Notes under the pieces: model-generated
The model's database searches: none
Told to the model about the DNA's origin: nothing
The model's input: the letters and a program-made list of their open reading frames with translations, nothing else
Shown: positions 40,901-49,969 of the stretch, piece by piece
How the letters are laid out: the number at the start of each line of letters is the position of its first letter
Position numbering within the stretch: position 1 is the first letter of the stretch
Source: Ariolimax columbianus
Taxonomy: Eukaryota > Mollusca > Gastropoda > Stylommatophora > Arionidae
Reading direction: 5' to 3'
DNA length: 64,000 bases
Assembly: GCA_036924085.1 (NCBI GenBank)
Contig: JAVGWX010000008.1
Span: 50,699,019 to 50,763,018, forward strand
Position numbers and translations under genes: made by a program

Positions 40901-43245
40901 ATCAGTTTTCTGCGTAATCGGAACAAGGCCGAATATGGAATTCTTTCTTTGGTTTTCACCATTTTCAAAAGAAAAAAAGAAAACTTGTTTGCGTTATTGA
41001 TTTGTTTTGTGCGACATCACGTGACTGTTACCAAGGTCACGCGTAAGCCCCAGGTGGAGTCGGCTATAAAATAGACGCAATTTAAGTCGGATTTTCCCAA
41101 CTGAGCTGGCTCTCACTCGTGACTTGGCCACGCAAACAGCTGGCCTGGTTTGTAAATAAATGTTTCGTATAGCTCTTGAGTTCAAAAGGTGCGTTCATAT
41201 TTAACAGAAGCAAGGGGTATGTGAAGAAAGTCTTTTCGAGCACCCTGTGAGTCAAGTGAGTGCTACGCTTACGGGGGCCTACGCAGTACTACTAGTAGTA
41301 ATATTGGTACATTTGTGGTTCCCTTGCAAGAATGTCAGCATCATAGCACTTATATATACTCTTGTAGTTTCTGTAGCAATTCAATTTACCTAATGGTTGC
41401 TAGCTATATGCACACTCCAGACTTCTCGTGTCTTAGTACCCCTTTAGTAACGTCTTCTTTTACCACATGATTGGATTGTCACATTTTACTAAAATAAATA
41501 TTAAGTGGTTTAAATTTGTTTAAAATAACAAGCCAGGCAAGTCAATTATGTCTGTGTTTAGTACTGAGCCCTACTTTGCACTAGACTAACGGGACTATGC
41601 TTATTGTTCGTTTTGGGGAAGTCGGTTTACAGTTTACATACACTAAGTTACTGTGCATACAAGTGCAAATGTTCATTTAAACAAAATTGTGACATCGAGA
41701 TAAGGGTACACTTGTGAGTCAATGCTTTAAATCAACTTAAACCTGAGCAGGATTTGTAAAGTTTATTTGTGTCAGCTTTCTTGGCTTAATTCAGCTCCAT
41801 TGACATATGCCCTAGTAACAGACACCACCATCTCATTTACCACTGTGACCGTATGATTGAGTAACATTTGGAACACATTTGTTCAACAATTAGTAGTTGT
41901 GAAACCTGGAGTAAAATTTGGAACACATTTGTCCAACAATTAGTAGTTGTGAAACCTTGAGTAACATTTGGAACACATTTGTCCAACAATTAGTAGTTGT
42001 GAAACCTTGAGTAACATTTGGAACACAGTTGTCCAACAATTAGTAGTTGTGAAACCTTGAGTAACATTTGGAACACATTTGTCCAACAATTAGTAGTTGT
42101 GAAACCTTGAGTAACATTTGGAACACATTTGTCCAACAATTAGTAGTTGTGAAACCTTGAGTAACATTTGGAACACATTTGTCCAACAATTAGTAGTTGT
42201 GAAACCTTGCCTTTACTTATAACCAAATTGCTTATCAGCAAGGTCGCTTGCTGTGCCCCTGGCAGTTATTCCTTCATCATGTAGCGGATACACTTCTGCT
42301 AATTTGTGTTGTTGACGCAAAATGCCCTTATCTCTGTCCTTGACCTATATTGATAATGCCTGTATTTAATTTAAAATGAATTTACAACTACAATAATCGA
42401 ATAGAAAAGTGGTCAAGACATGCAAACTTCAACTATAATTTTGTCTTGTCTGTTTCCAGGTTGACAGTTTAAGCAAACTAGCAAGTGTTGTCAAAAATGG
42501 CACAAGTGCAGCACCTGATAATGCTGTCAAGACTTCTTTCTCTGACGTCAGCTGTCTTATTTTACAAGTGAGTTTTATAATAACACAGTGCAGACGACTA
42601 AAAGTAAAATAGTAACAAAACACAGAGGCCTAGACATATAATAACAACCTACATGTTTGGGAGATTTTGTTAGGTGGTTAATGTCAATGTATACTGTTAT
42701 ATTTCACAAACAATATGAGTACGCAGTTTTTGGCAAACTGCATTTGGGAATAAAACATTGCACTATATTCAGACCAATACAGGTTTTGATTTGTTTATTC
42801 ATTACATTTCTTTGCATTAACTGTAATTTATGATTGCTGTTTTATTGACAGTACAAATGGTTGCAAGTTTCTTCTGTTCTTGTCAACATGAATTTATTTT
42901 CTGTGATATTTATGTAGTGTGCTGTAAATTGTAAATACAAATACAAATGTGGTCATTTAAAGTGCTAGTAATGCTAGCTATATACTTATATATTTGTTTT
43001 ATTGTCAACATGAATTTATATTCTGTGATATTTATGTAGTGTGCTGTAAATTGTAAATACAAATAAAAATGTGGTCATTTAGAGTGCTAGTAATGCTAGC
43101 TATATACTTATATATTTGTTTTATATCTATCTTCCAGTACCGAAATGGAAACATAAGCAAGGAGGAAGAAACCATGGCTCAGCATTATGAAAACAGCATG
43201 TTTAATGACACCTCCCAGACGTGTATGATTGCATTACCAGAGTGA
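29241..43245 (+). CDS. GADD45: Gadd45 family stress-response protein, five exons, 166 residues
   Basis: Gadd45 proteins are small nuclear/cytoplasmic stress sensors with an L7Ae-like fold. In vertebrates they bind MTK1/MEKK4, PCNA, p21 and CDK1-cyclin B, and act in growth arrest and DNA repair. Joining 29241-29290, 36364-36471, 38084-38210, 42460-42567 and 43138-43245 gives one frame from ATG to TGA. All four introns are GT...AG, with phases 2, 2, 0, 0. Family landmarks are the N-terminal MTL, the helix ETVQKVVWQALEQGRL (residues 25-40), LEIDPYNTMLCILPVD (51-66), RDVSAHINHMLIEAFC (71-86), EYDIRLIKV (88-96) and a C-terminal ALPE end. Length matches the family (human GADD45A is 165). The acidic loop of vertebrate members (before RDV) is replaced by PVDTVTS, and the C-terminal third is divergent. 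No other copy is seen in the window. Confidence 0.93.
30432..30462 (+). repeat. Poly(G) run
   Basis: Twenty-one G, one A, then nine G. The sequence has G-quadruplex potential and the run length may be inexact in the assembly. Confidence 0.9.
30695..31045 (-). repeat. Dispersed repeat family A copy (intron 1)
   Basis: Starts CTTCTTCGTTCTCAATCTCC, then GCGTTGTGTCG, TTTACAGCTTGACTGCGAG, TTCCCTCTTCGATC and GTGTAGAAGGGTCTTGGC, as in the 11658-11996 arm. Its sense orientation (GAA tail) is minus. Confidence 0.85.
31876..31943. repeat. (AT)n microsatellite (intron 1)
   Basis: Pure alternating AT, 68 bases. Confidence 0.97.
32611..32895 (+). repeat. Dispersed repeat family B copy (intron 1)
   Basis: (TTG)n start, AATGCCCACAATGAGTAGG, GAGCTGTAGCTTTTCTTCC, CATCCCGAGCGTGCGGATGA and CTAATACGGAGATCAAGTC. 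It lacks the 37-bp segment at its 3' end. Confidence 0.8.
32908..33149 (-). mobile_element. tRNA-derived SINE, family D (intron 1)
   Basis: Same head and body as 13006-13280: on the minus strand GGAGCCACGTAGCGCAGTGG, a degraded box B, then GGGTCGACCCAGCC. Target-site duplication CAAGGAAGGAAA at 32896-32907 and 33150-33161. Confidence 0.9.
33945..34300 (+). repeat. Dispersed repeat family B copy with single-copy 37-bp segment (intron 1)
   Basis: TTGTTGTTTGTTAATGCCC start, CGTTACGTGGCGGGTTGCAG, CCCGAACGTGCAGATGAAGG and ACTACGGAGATCACGTCGATC. At 34222-34262 it carries ACCTGACCCTGACTAACATG + TCTGGTCAGTATATTTTGCC once, the likely precursor of both 37-bp arrays at 24.2 and 25.1 kb. Confidence 0.85.
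34640..34890 (-). repeat. Dispersed repeat family C copy (intron 1)
   Basis: CACACGCATCCAAGCACTGG, TTAATACGTCTGATATCGCCC and GTGCCTCCACCAGCAAAATACAGAGAGGCAAA match 9240-9335 in the same orientation. Confidence 0.75.
35775..36085 (+). repeat. Dispersed repeat family C copy and SINE 3' motif (intron 1)
   Basis: ACCACTTTCAACCTCAGACG + CGTAGTCTTTTAGG resembles 2225-2260 and 19805-19840. Near 36052, CTTTTACGACATGCTTAGC is a motif shared with 56066 and, in altered form, 14399 and 63803. Confidence 0.55.
36364..36471 (+). CDS. GADD45: Gadd45 exon 2
   Basis: Residues 17-52, the first helix of the fold, plus two bases of codon 53. The acceptor is TTTTCTGCTTCCAG and the donor is GTAAGT. It completes codon 17 as Lys (AA|G). 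Confidence 0.92.
36859..36980. repeat. 22-bp tandem repeat, about 5.5 units (intron 2)
   Basis: The unit CATCATTGCTCGGTTACAGC + TC repeats with starts at 36859, 36881, 36903, 36925 and 36947, and a partial unit CATCAATGCTCG at 36969. Confidence 0.95.
37083..37360 (+). repeat. Dispersed repeat family B copy (intron 2)
   Basis: TGTTGTTGTTGTCCACAATG, GTGCCCTAGAAAGAGCGTTG, GTAGTAGCTTTCCTCACACC and ACTACGGTGATCACGTCGATCC, ending near TTGATCAGTATTGCGCC. Confidence 0.8.
37826..37996 (-). mobile_element. tRNA-derived SINE (intron 2)
   Basis: Minus strand: GCTACGTGGCCTAGGGGTGA (box A) and then CCAGGTTCGAATCACGCTGG (box B), followed by a G/C-rich run and TACGTGCAGTACGG...AGTGTGCAGC. Related blocks (GGCAACCTAC.GTAC, GTACTGCACAC) occur at 7150 and at the right end of the window. 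Confidence 0.75.
38084..38210 (+). CDS. GADD45: Gadd45 exon 3
   Basis: Residues 53-95, the most conserved part of the family (DPYNTMLCILP, RDVSAHI, LIEAFCREYDIRL). The acceptor is a TTTTTTTATCTGCAG tract and the donor is GTAAGA. Codon 53 becomes Ile (AT|A). Vertebrate genes lack an intron at this exon's 3' end (from general knowledge of their structure). Confidence 0.95.
38240..38612 (+). repeat. Dispersed repeat family A copy (intron 3)
   Basis: CAAAGTGGCAGCAGAGAATG, GAGCTGACAGCAGTCAGGGG, GACCAAGATCCTATTCCACC, GGGATCGAAGAG, GCCGAAAGGCGCAGATATC and CGCTGTAAACTGC, ending in a (GAA)4 tail at ~38608. Sense is +. Confidence 0.85.
39345..39640 (-). repeat. Dispersed repeat family A copy (intron 3)
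   Basis: TTTACAGCGAGACTGTCATA, GGTTTGCCTTCC, CTATCCATATTCCTTGGCCA, GCAGCCTGATTCCAGTGCTG and CTATGGTTTACTGACCCTAA run in the same order as at 55520-55760. Confidence 0.75.
40481..41206 (+). mobile_element. Possible solo LTR (intron 3)
   Basis: The interval starts TGTTACG and ends TTTAACA (TGTTA/TAACA inverted ends). It holds a TATAAAA at 41065-41071 and an AATAAA at 41155-41160 in LTR-like spacing. No target-site duplication or internal retroviral-type coding sequence is seen, so this remains a weak call. An ordinary intronic TATA/AATAAA coincidence is the alternative. Confidence 0.3.
41859..42208. repeat. 50-bp tandem repeat, seven copies (intron 3)
   Basis: The unit GAGTAACATTTGGAACACAT + TTGTCCAACAATTAGTAGTTGTGAAACCTT starts at 41859, 41909, 41959, 42009, 42059, 42109 and 42159 with only point changes. 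It lies 250 bases before exon 4. Confidence 0.97.
42460..42567 (+). CDS. GADD45: Gadd45 exon 4
   Basis: Residues 96-131 (VDSLSKLASVV ... DVSCLILQ), matching the family's L..L helix and the hydrophobic strand before the last segment. The acceptor is TGTCTGTTTCCAG and the donor is GTGAGT. Confidence 0.93.
42568..43137 (+). other. Gadd45 intron 4, 570 bp
   Basis: Phase 0 intron. Two 122-base units (42881-43002 and 43003-43124, starting TGTCAACATGAATTTAT) make up its 3' half and differ at only a few bases. Confidence 0.9.
42881..43124. repeat. 122-bp tandem duplication (intron 4)
   Basis: Both units run from TGTCAACATGAATTTA to ATATTTGTTTTAT. The second unit supplies the sequence up to 13 bases before the exon 5 acceptor. 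Confidence 0.95.
43138..43245 (+). CDS. GADD45: Gadd45 exon 5 and stop
   Basis: Residues 132-166 from YRNGNISKEEE to ALPE, then TGA. The acceptor is TATCTATCTTCCAG. An AATAAA overlaps the stop codon (43245-43250) but lies too early to be the obvious poly(A) signal. The 122-bp duplication at 42881-43124 ends just before the acceptor. Confidence 0.9.
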   Translation, partial: YRNGNISKEEETMAQHYENSMFNDTSQTCMIALPE

Positions 43246-43249
43246 ATAA

Positions 43250-43950
43250 AGGCCATTCATCGATCATTATCATTCTCAGGTAGGTGGCAAGCTCACGATC
43301 TATTTATTGTCTTTAAATAATCATGAGGAGCTTGTTATCATGTCAGACTCCGTCCTTGCTACAAAGGTACAAAATGGTTGACGTAGGCATGAATGGATAG
43401 CAGCTGTAGAGACCTCAAATGTCCAGGGCTTGGTGTGGATCTACTGTCCTTATGCTGGGGTTCTCGGCAATGAAAAAGCTTACAGTCTGGCTAAGCAAGC
43501 ACTCATTAGGAGCACATTGGATAAGGCAACATCTATCACTGACCACCTGTTGTATGATGACAATGCAATAGATTGATCAGCATCTCAAACACTGCAATGC
43601 TTTGAAATCGAGCAAGAGTGGGGCGTATGAGAGGACATAGCAAGAGTTTGTTCAACCACTGAGCTACTGGAACCATCACTATCCACACTCAATTGGTGAG
43701 AGACTGAGCACTTATGGATATGCATAGAATGCAGTGAAGTCAATTCTTAAGAACATAACAGAACAATGGAGTTTTAAATGTTATGAAAAATTTTTAACTT
43801 GTATGTATGTGACTCCTTCACATGAAATATTATTATATATTTACTGCACCATTTCTTACATACGTTTACATCGACTAATTTCAAAGGAAAACAGCTATGA
43901 TCCATGTTGCCAAGCATTTGTAAAATAGGACTTAGAAGTGTTGTGCATGA
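43250..43950 (+). mobile_element. RNase H LINE remnant directly after the Gadd45 stop
   Basis: Shortly after the Gadd45 TGA a decayed RNase H reading begins. It has HEELVIMSDSVLATKVQNG (the second catalytic Asp region), then LVWIYCPYAGVLGNEKAYSL + AKQAL (the H..V.GNE.AD motif, with His changed to Tyr and Asp to Tyr), then ETEHLWICIECSEVN. In-frame stops are numerous. It probably forms part of the 3' UTR or replaced it. Confidence 0.75.
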
Positions 43951-44012
43951 GGCCAACAACCTCATCGTAGTTCCAAGTGCTATGTAGACTATCACTTCAA
44001 AGGTTATTAATA

Positions 44013-44720
44013 TTAAATGTTTTGGTGAATGGTAAAAAAAACACTGTCAGTGGCAACTGGAAAATTCTCAAGCAATTTCAGAGCGGAGGCAGAGGCACTG
44101 AAGGCTGCAGTAGAAGCAATGCCCACAGGCGAAAGAAATGAAAGCCAGATAGTCCTGTTTACAGATGTCCTGGCCGTGGTTACAGCACTAAAAAGCCAGA
44201 AAAATACAGAACTTAATGACTTAAGAGCAGTACTCTGTCGGCTATGCCAGCAGTCCGCACCAAAAAGAGTAGTGGTACAGTGGGTTCCATCCCCTGTAAC
44301 ATCCAAGGCAACGAGGAGGCAGACAGACTGGCAAAAGAAGGTGCAAGACTACAACAACCAGATTCTAGTGTGACCTACGAAGAGTCCAAAAGGTTTATTA
44401 GGGCCAGATACATGGCCAAATGGGAAACAGAACATACTGGCTACACAAAAAATGATGCCTACTACCAGCTGAACAGAAGAGAGCAGGTCGTGGTCTTCAG
44501 ACTGAGGTACCATCTATTCAATAAATTGAAAATAGGTGGCACTGACGAATGCACCTGTGGTACAGGGAAAATGACAGCTGAACATCTGCTGCAAAATTGC
44601 CTGACATACGAGGACCAGAGAAAGCACATGTGACCATCACCAGTGGCAACACTAGACAAGCAGTGTCGACAGCCTCAGGATGACAGCTGCTTTCTTCGAA
44701 CAAATTCAAGTTGACGTCTA
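44013..44720 (+). mobile_element. RNase H LINE remnant, second type
   Basis: The frame 44029-44373 holds FRAEAEALKAAVEAM and SQIVLFTDVLAVVTALKS. A frameshift near 44290 joins it to 44244-44633 with NIQGNEEADRLAKEGARL (RNase H GNEEAD motif), VVVFRLRYHLFNKL and DECTCGTGKMTAEHLLQNC. It ends in a (GAA)n tail at 44710. One frameshift separates the two halves, so this copy is younger than its neighbours. Confidence 0.9.
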
Positions 44721-46600
44721 ACAGCGTACGAAGAAGAAGAAGAAATATTTTGGTGCACATTTTCTACATAGATGCCTACTGAATGGTGATACCATGTTTC
44801 TGTAGGAACCAAAGAAAGGATGCACAGCGTTCATGCTCTAAGTTAATGGGGGAAAAGATCAAATAAATTGAAAGAATTCGTCTATCCTCTGACAAAGTAA
44901 TGGTCAGAAGACATATTTACGTGTATGAAGGAGCTGTTATATTTAATGAATCACACAAAGATGAAATATTAATGAAATTGTTTTGTTTTTTTCTTCTTTC
45001 ACAGAAGAACAACTTCTGATGCTTCATACTACAGCTCAGCATCATTGCTTGGGCTAGCAAAGTACCCACACCATCCAAAATGATGAGGCTTCATGGGTAT
45101 TCATACCTAAGGGACTGATCCTAAAGTCACACATCACACTGAGCTACTGGATAGCCATGAGTGTTTATGGATGAATCTATCACAACTGATCCACTTGTCT
45201 GCATGGTCCAAACGTCTTTGACCTAGAGAAATAGTGTACGAGAGCAACAGCATACGACAAAATGGCTGAAAGATCAAAGCCTTGGTTGAACTGAAATTCA
45301 CGATGTTTGCCTGTTAGACCATCTTATGCCAAGACTGTCTGAAGGCAATAACGTTTACGACTGACGGCCACGTTGTGTTTGTTTGTATTGTTGTGATTCA
45401 CTAGCGAATACATTAAACCTTAAACAAATTACATTTTACATGGCAGACAGCAAGTGCTGTGGACCATAAGTTTGAATCTTAAAACCTTATCAGGAGACAC
45501 TTGTAGAAACTTTTGGAAACTTGAAACATAGATAGACACTTATTTAAATGATAATATTGTTTTTCACATTTAGAGTTTTCTTTACTTTTGCTGGGAGTAC
45601 AACCCATTTTGGGGAAGTAGTGCTTTTTAGTGCTGCTCACAAGATGTACCTGAACGTCAAACCATTTTTTAAGGCCTGTATGCCTTAATGTAACCAAAAG
45701 ATTGTGGTATTCCTTTACCAAAATGTAAGCAAAGAACTATAAAATGAGAGAGCATTTGGTCACTCTACATTTATTTTAGTTAAATTGCGTTGCTGCCTAG
45801 ATCTGCTGTACAGTGTCATGAAAAGCTATTGAAATTCACTAAATGTCAAAACAACATGAGAAAGAAAGATGTTACAATGTTTCTGCTTAGTTGTTTGCAT
45901 TTTCTTGTTTGCTTGGGACTTGTTATACTGAAAGGCTCATTTTAGCTTTAAACAGCATCTTTAATATTTGGTTTGCCTTTATTATAGGGAAGATCTCTTG
46001 TTGTATTTTCATGACTAGAAATTCTGTACCAGTAAGAAAAACAATATTGATAACAGAAAGTAACCAAGAATATCATTTCTACATTTCCACATGATTAAAA
46101 AAGTACCGATAAAACTATTAAATGTTTGAATTGAGCATTGTCAACTTTTTAGAGTGAACATTTGCAAAAATAAACTAAAGAATATGTGATTTTAACAAAA
46201 ATATAATTGCTGTTTTTGTGTGTGTGGAAATTGCATCATCTGCTATGTTAGGTACCTACCTACCTACAAAATAATATTGTAATAAATTAAACAATAAAGT
46301 TTTACAAAAATTATTTTTCATACAAATGTAAAAACAAAGAAAAATCATTTAATAGTAATGGATGTTTTAAAAAAAGCTTGCCTGTTAATAGATGTTATGC
46401 ATTTGTGGAATGTACTGTATGAGTGTGTCCATTTATAAATGTTTCCAGTTTGTTACTGTTCAAAACTGACTATGAAATACTTGATTACATGTCAAATTCA
46501 GCTAATAAAAATGGCTTTCATCAGACCAACCAAAACCCATAGAAGAAGAGAAAAAGGATTGAAATAATTCACACTTTAATGTTAAATTGAGGGAGAAAGA
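44721..46600. other. Unassigned AT-rich DNA, possible LINE tail
   Basis: Bases 45000-45425 contain AGATCAAAGCCTTGGTTGAA and AAGACTGTCTGAAGGCAATAACGTTTACGACTGACGGCCACG, which may be the 3' end of the RNase H LINE at 43250 (inference). The rest is AT-rich and unassigned. Several AATAAA hexamers (near 44865 and 46291) could serve as poly(A) signals for Gadd45. Confidence 0.35.
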
Positions 46601-46890
46601 AGATCTATGAAATAATGGGCCACGGCCAAAGATGTAGCAGAAAATGAGCTGATAGCAGTCAATGACTCATAGCTAGCTGCTTTCATCAGGGTCAGCAAAT
46701 TATGGCCGACCAAGACCTTATTCCTCCTACAAGTGGCAGTCCTGAAAACGGGCTCCAGCCATGCAGTCTGGCTAACAGAATGGAGGGTCAAAGCAGGAAT
46801 ACAAACACAGTTTCAAATATGTTGTGCTGAAAGGTGCAGATATCGCAGCTTTGCTGTAAACTACGACACATGTTTTTCAGGACTAGCGTA
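46600..46890 (+). repeat. Dispersed repeat family A copy
   Basis: GGCCAAAGATGTAGCAGAAA, GAGCTGATAGCAGTCAATGA, CATCAGGGTCAGCAAATTATGG, GACCAAGACCTTATTCC, GCTGAAAGGTGCAGATATCG and GCTGTAAACTACGACAC. Sense is +. Confidence 0.85.
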
Positions 46891-47082
46891 AAAGAAATAA
46901 TGAGTATAAACATATATACATAATTAAATAAACATAATTTTATCAAAGGGAGCCTGTAAAATAAATTGCAGAAATATTTATATATACAAGCTATATTTCC
47001 GCAAACATAATTCTGTCAAATGGGTATTTGAAATAATGGTCAGAAATATATATACCTGATTAAGTAAAAATAAGTCACTGAG

Positions 47083-47300
47083 CATAGTGGTTGAGCCCTC
47101 ACTTTTCACTGTGAAAGTACAAGGTTCAACTCCTACTGTTTAATATGCTTTGTCTGCCCAGCTATAAATGGGTACCTGGCTTGTAGTTATAGAAAGAAAG
47201 GCAGCGAAAAAGAAAACTGCCACGCCATCTTGCACAAGCTGCAGTTTAGTATACTGAAGTCTCTAACACTTCATTCCCGAACAGTGGTTAATGTGTTGGA
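47083..47300 (+). mobile_element. tRNA-derived SINE, family F
   Basis: The head is ACTGAGCATAGTGGTTGAGC (box A-like) with AAGGTTCAACTCCTAC (box B-like). The core is CCCAGCTATAAATGGGTACC and the 3' part is CAAGCTGCAGTTTAGT...CTAACACTTCATTCCCGAACAG. The core is shared with 19560-19745. Confidence 0.7.
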
Positions 47301-48000
47301 CTCGTTTTACCCTTTAAAAAATGTAGTTAATTGATGAAACATGAATATTCAATAATCAGTGAATAGCAGTCATTTCATATGTATGATTGAAGGATGTTCA
47401 AAAGGTCCTAGCGACCTATTTTTGATAGAGAAATGACTGGTACAACAATATTCAAGCACTGTCAGAAATAGATTATTAGAAATCATGTTTCGGTTTGATT
47501 TGATTTCCTGTTATAGACAGTTTTAATAGCTAAACTATTGATGTGTTTAAAATGACACCGAAATGCAACAGAATGCGTAAAATATATATGTATATAGTTA
47601 TATAACTTGTAATAGCAGAACTCATTATGGGGCAAAGACCTGTACCAAACTGTGAACAATGAACGAAGTGTGAACTGTTGTACAACAAATTATGAGTGCA
47701 CTGTACCAGTTGACATATGTCATTAATTCCTCTTTGTCACGTAATTTATTCTGTTTCCTAGTTTCCTGTGCATTATATTATCTGTTCTGTATTTCTGTTA
47801 AGTTGGTTACCACTGTTCTGTTCCAGAGATATATTGTGGTGTTTGTTGAAACCTTGTCAAATGTGGCAGCTACTATTGAATGCTAGCCTCCTCTTTGAAT
47901 TGGCATTTTCCGACAGAAAATTATAATATTCTCATTATTAGTAGAATCAGCCAATCACTCAAAGCCAATTGCTACTCTCAGTGCATTATGTCATTGACCA
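47301..48000. other. Unassigned DNA
   Basis: No gene or recognised repeat was found. Confidence 0.4.
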
Positions 48001-48004
48001 CATC

Positions 48005-48900
48005 TTGTCAATAGACACGGTCCTGGGCTGCTCTTTCTGCCGTGCACCAGGTGTAACTATTTAATCTTAGTTCCCTCTCAAATTCTCTTTTTCGTGTATT
48101 TTTAGGTGTACCTCTCTTCGCTTGAAGATTCCACGTTGGGCCTGTCTCGCTATGTTGGACGGTACCTTCTTCAGCAGATGTCCTATCCAGCTCCATTTTC
48201 TTCTCGTAATTTGTTTTTCCATTGGCTGTTGTTGGCTCCTTTCCCGCAGGTATTCATTTCTTACCATGCCCTGCCACATTGTACCCATTATCCTTTGTAG
48301 GCATCTGTTAAGGAAATACTGGAGTCTTTGTTGTATCTCTTTGGTCGTTCTCCATGTTTCAACTCCATACAACAGCACCATCTTGACACTGGTGTTGAAA
48401 ACTTTAAGGTTGGTGTGAACCTTGATTTCGCTGGATCTCCATATGTTGTTTAATGTAAGTAAAGACATCCACCTTTCTCTCTAACATCATTTGTTCTTTG
48501 TTGATCAAGTTTGTTTTGTTTTTTTATGCGTTCACCTTATTTCTCTAATCCAGAAGGTGGTGGTTTTTATTTTGCGCCTATCGTCCCAGTGCATCCGACT
48601 TTAGCATGCATTTTTATGTAAGGGTCTGCTTCCTCCTGCATTTTCTAAGGGTTTGCTTCCCTGGGGTAACGGCCGGTGCTGTGATGGGGATCGAACCCAG
48701 CACCTTTGGCTTGTGAGCCGTCCCCACATTGATCAAGTTAAATTTAAGGAACTTGGTTTTCTTAAGTTAATATTCAGTCCCAATTTGGCTGATTGTTCTT
48801 TCATGTTGTCATTTCTCTTGTATTTGACTATGTCTGTGTGACAGTTACAGATCATCTATGTAGTTCAGGTCCTCCAATAGTGACCATTGAATATTAATTA
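48005..48900 (-). mobile_element. LINE RT remnant (RTE-like) split by a SINE
   Basis: The minus frame 48067-48468 reads LNNIWRSSEIKVHTNLKVFN, VLLYGVETWRTTKEIQQRLQ, LQRIMGTMWQGMV and ITRRKWSWIGHLLKKVPSNI + ARQAQRG, the typical C-terminal half of an RTE-like RT. A frameshift leads to LRLNSYTWCTAERAAQDRV at the end. Upstream pieces continue beyond the SINE at 48740-48900 (LKKTKFLKFNLIN). Dead copy. Confidence 0.9.
48512..48728 (-). mobile_element. tRNA-derived SINE, family E, box A deleted
   Basis: Flanked by the 11-base duplication TTGATCAAGTT (48501-48511 and 48729-48739). On the minus strand the head is GGGGACGG joined directly to CTCACAAGCC. The copies at 59409 and 62571 have ~24 more bases, including box A. 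Box B (GGGTTCGATCCCCATC) and the GCTAAAGTCGGATGCACTGG body are intact. Confidence 0.92.
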
Positions 48901-48974
48901 TTTTTCGACTGTTTGATATCTTAATTATTCAATCAAAAGCCAACAAAAACAGAAAGGGTTAGAGAATCTCTAAT

Positions 48975-49530
48975 TGTCAGCAGTTTAATTCTAAATATAA
49001 CTCACAATCTCAGTGCAGCACATAATCAGTATAACTCATCTATAACTCAACATCTCTATGTAACACACATATTCAGTTTAACTTATCTATAACTCACCAT
49101 CTCTATGTAACACACATAATCAGTATAACTCATCTATAACTCATCATCTCTATGTAACACACATATTCAGTTTAACTTATCTATAACTCACCATCTCTAT
49201 GTAACACACATAATCAGTATAACTCATCTATAACTTACCATCTCAGTGTAACACATAATCAGTATAACGCATCTATAACTCATCATCTCTATGTAACACA
49301 CATATTCAGTATAGCTCATCTAAACTCACCACCTTCGTGTAATGCACACTTCGTATATCTCATCTATAACTCACCATCTCCGTGTAATACACACTTCGTA
49401 TATCTCATCTATAACTCACCATCTCCGTGTAACACACACTTTGTATAACTCATCTAAACTCACAATGTAATACACATAATCAGTATAACTCATCTATAAC
49501 TCACAATGTAATACACATGAGTAAAACTTA
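48975..49530. repeat. ~46-bp degenerate tandem array
   Basis: About a dozen units of CAGTATAACTCATCTATAAC + TCACCATCTCTATGTAACACACATAAT, with length changes and point differences. A two-unit pattern (TTCAGTTTAACTTATC versus ATCAGTATAACTCATC) alternates in the left half. Confidence 0.9.
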
Positions 49531-49965
49531 CCCACTACCTCAGCATAGTTCTTCTATTTTTCACCATTTCAGCATGACTCATCTCACCTCAATGGCACGA
49601 TGATGATATCAATTATTGCTACTTATTTCGTTTGTTAAGATCCTGTTTGTTTAATAACACAAGTAAAGATAAATGAAACCAAACATTGTTTTGACAATTT
49701 TTGATTTGCTGTTGTGAAGTATACAGTATCTGTTCAACAAATTAAAGATTGGGTACATGGAGAACAAACAAACGATGGGACATGTTCTCCAGGTCTGCCG
49801 GCTCCATGAAAGAAGCAGAGTGACAACATGACCCTACCAAGCCAATTGCTCGATAAGGTGAATGGCAGCAAAAGGTCTGATAAGTGCTACTAAATTTTTG
49901 TGGGAAATTTACGCGATTATTTGAGATCAAGCGGAGAAGAAGTGGCTGTCCACTCCTATTTTAGG
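49531..49965. other. Unassigned DNA
   Basis: No gene or recognised repeat was found. Confidence 0.4.
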
Positions 49966-49969
49966 TAAT

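Larger units (their letters stand above)
38211..42459 (+). other. Gadd45 intron 3, ~4.2 kb
   Basis: Phase 0 intron with two family A copies, an (AT)n tract near 39731-39750, a possible solo LTR and a 50-bp array. Bases 38615-39340, 39760-40480 and 41210-41858 show nothing recognisable. Confidence 0.85.

Noticed and set aside
43245..43250. AATAAA overlapping the Gadd45 stop as the poly(A) signal
   Set aside because: Cleavage 15-30 bases later would leave almost no 3' UTR. Other hexamers downstream are equally possible, so no call was made.
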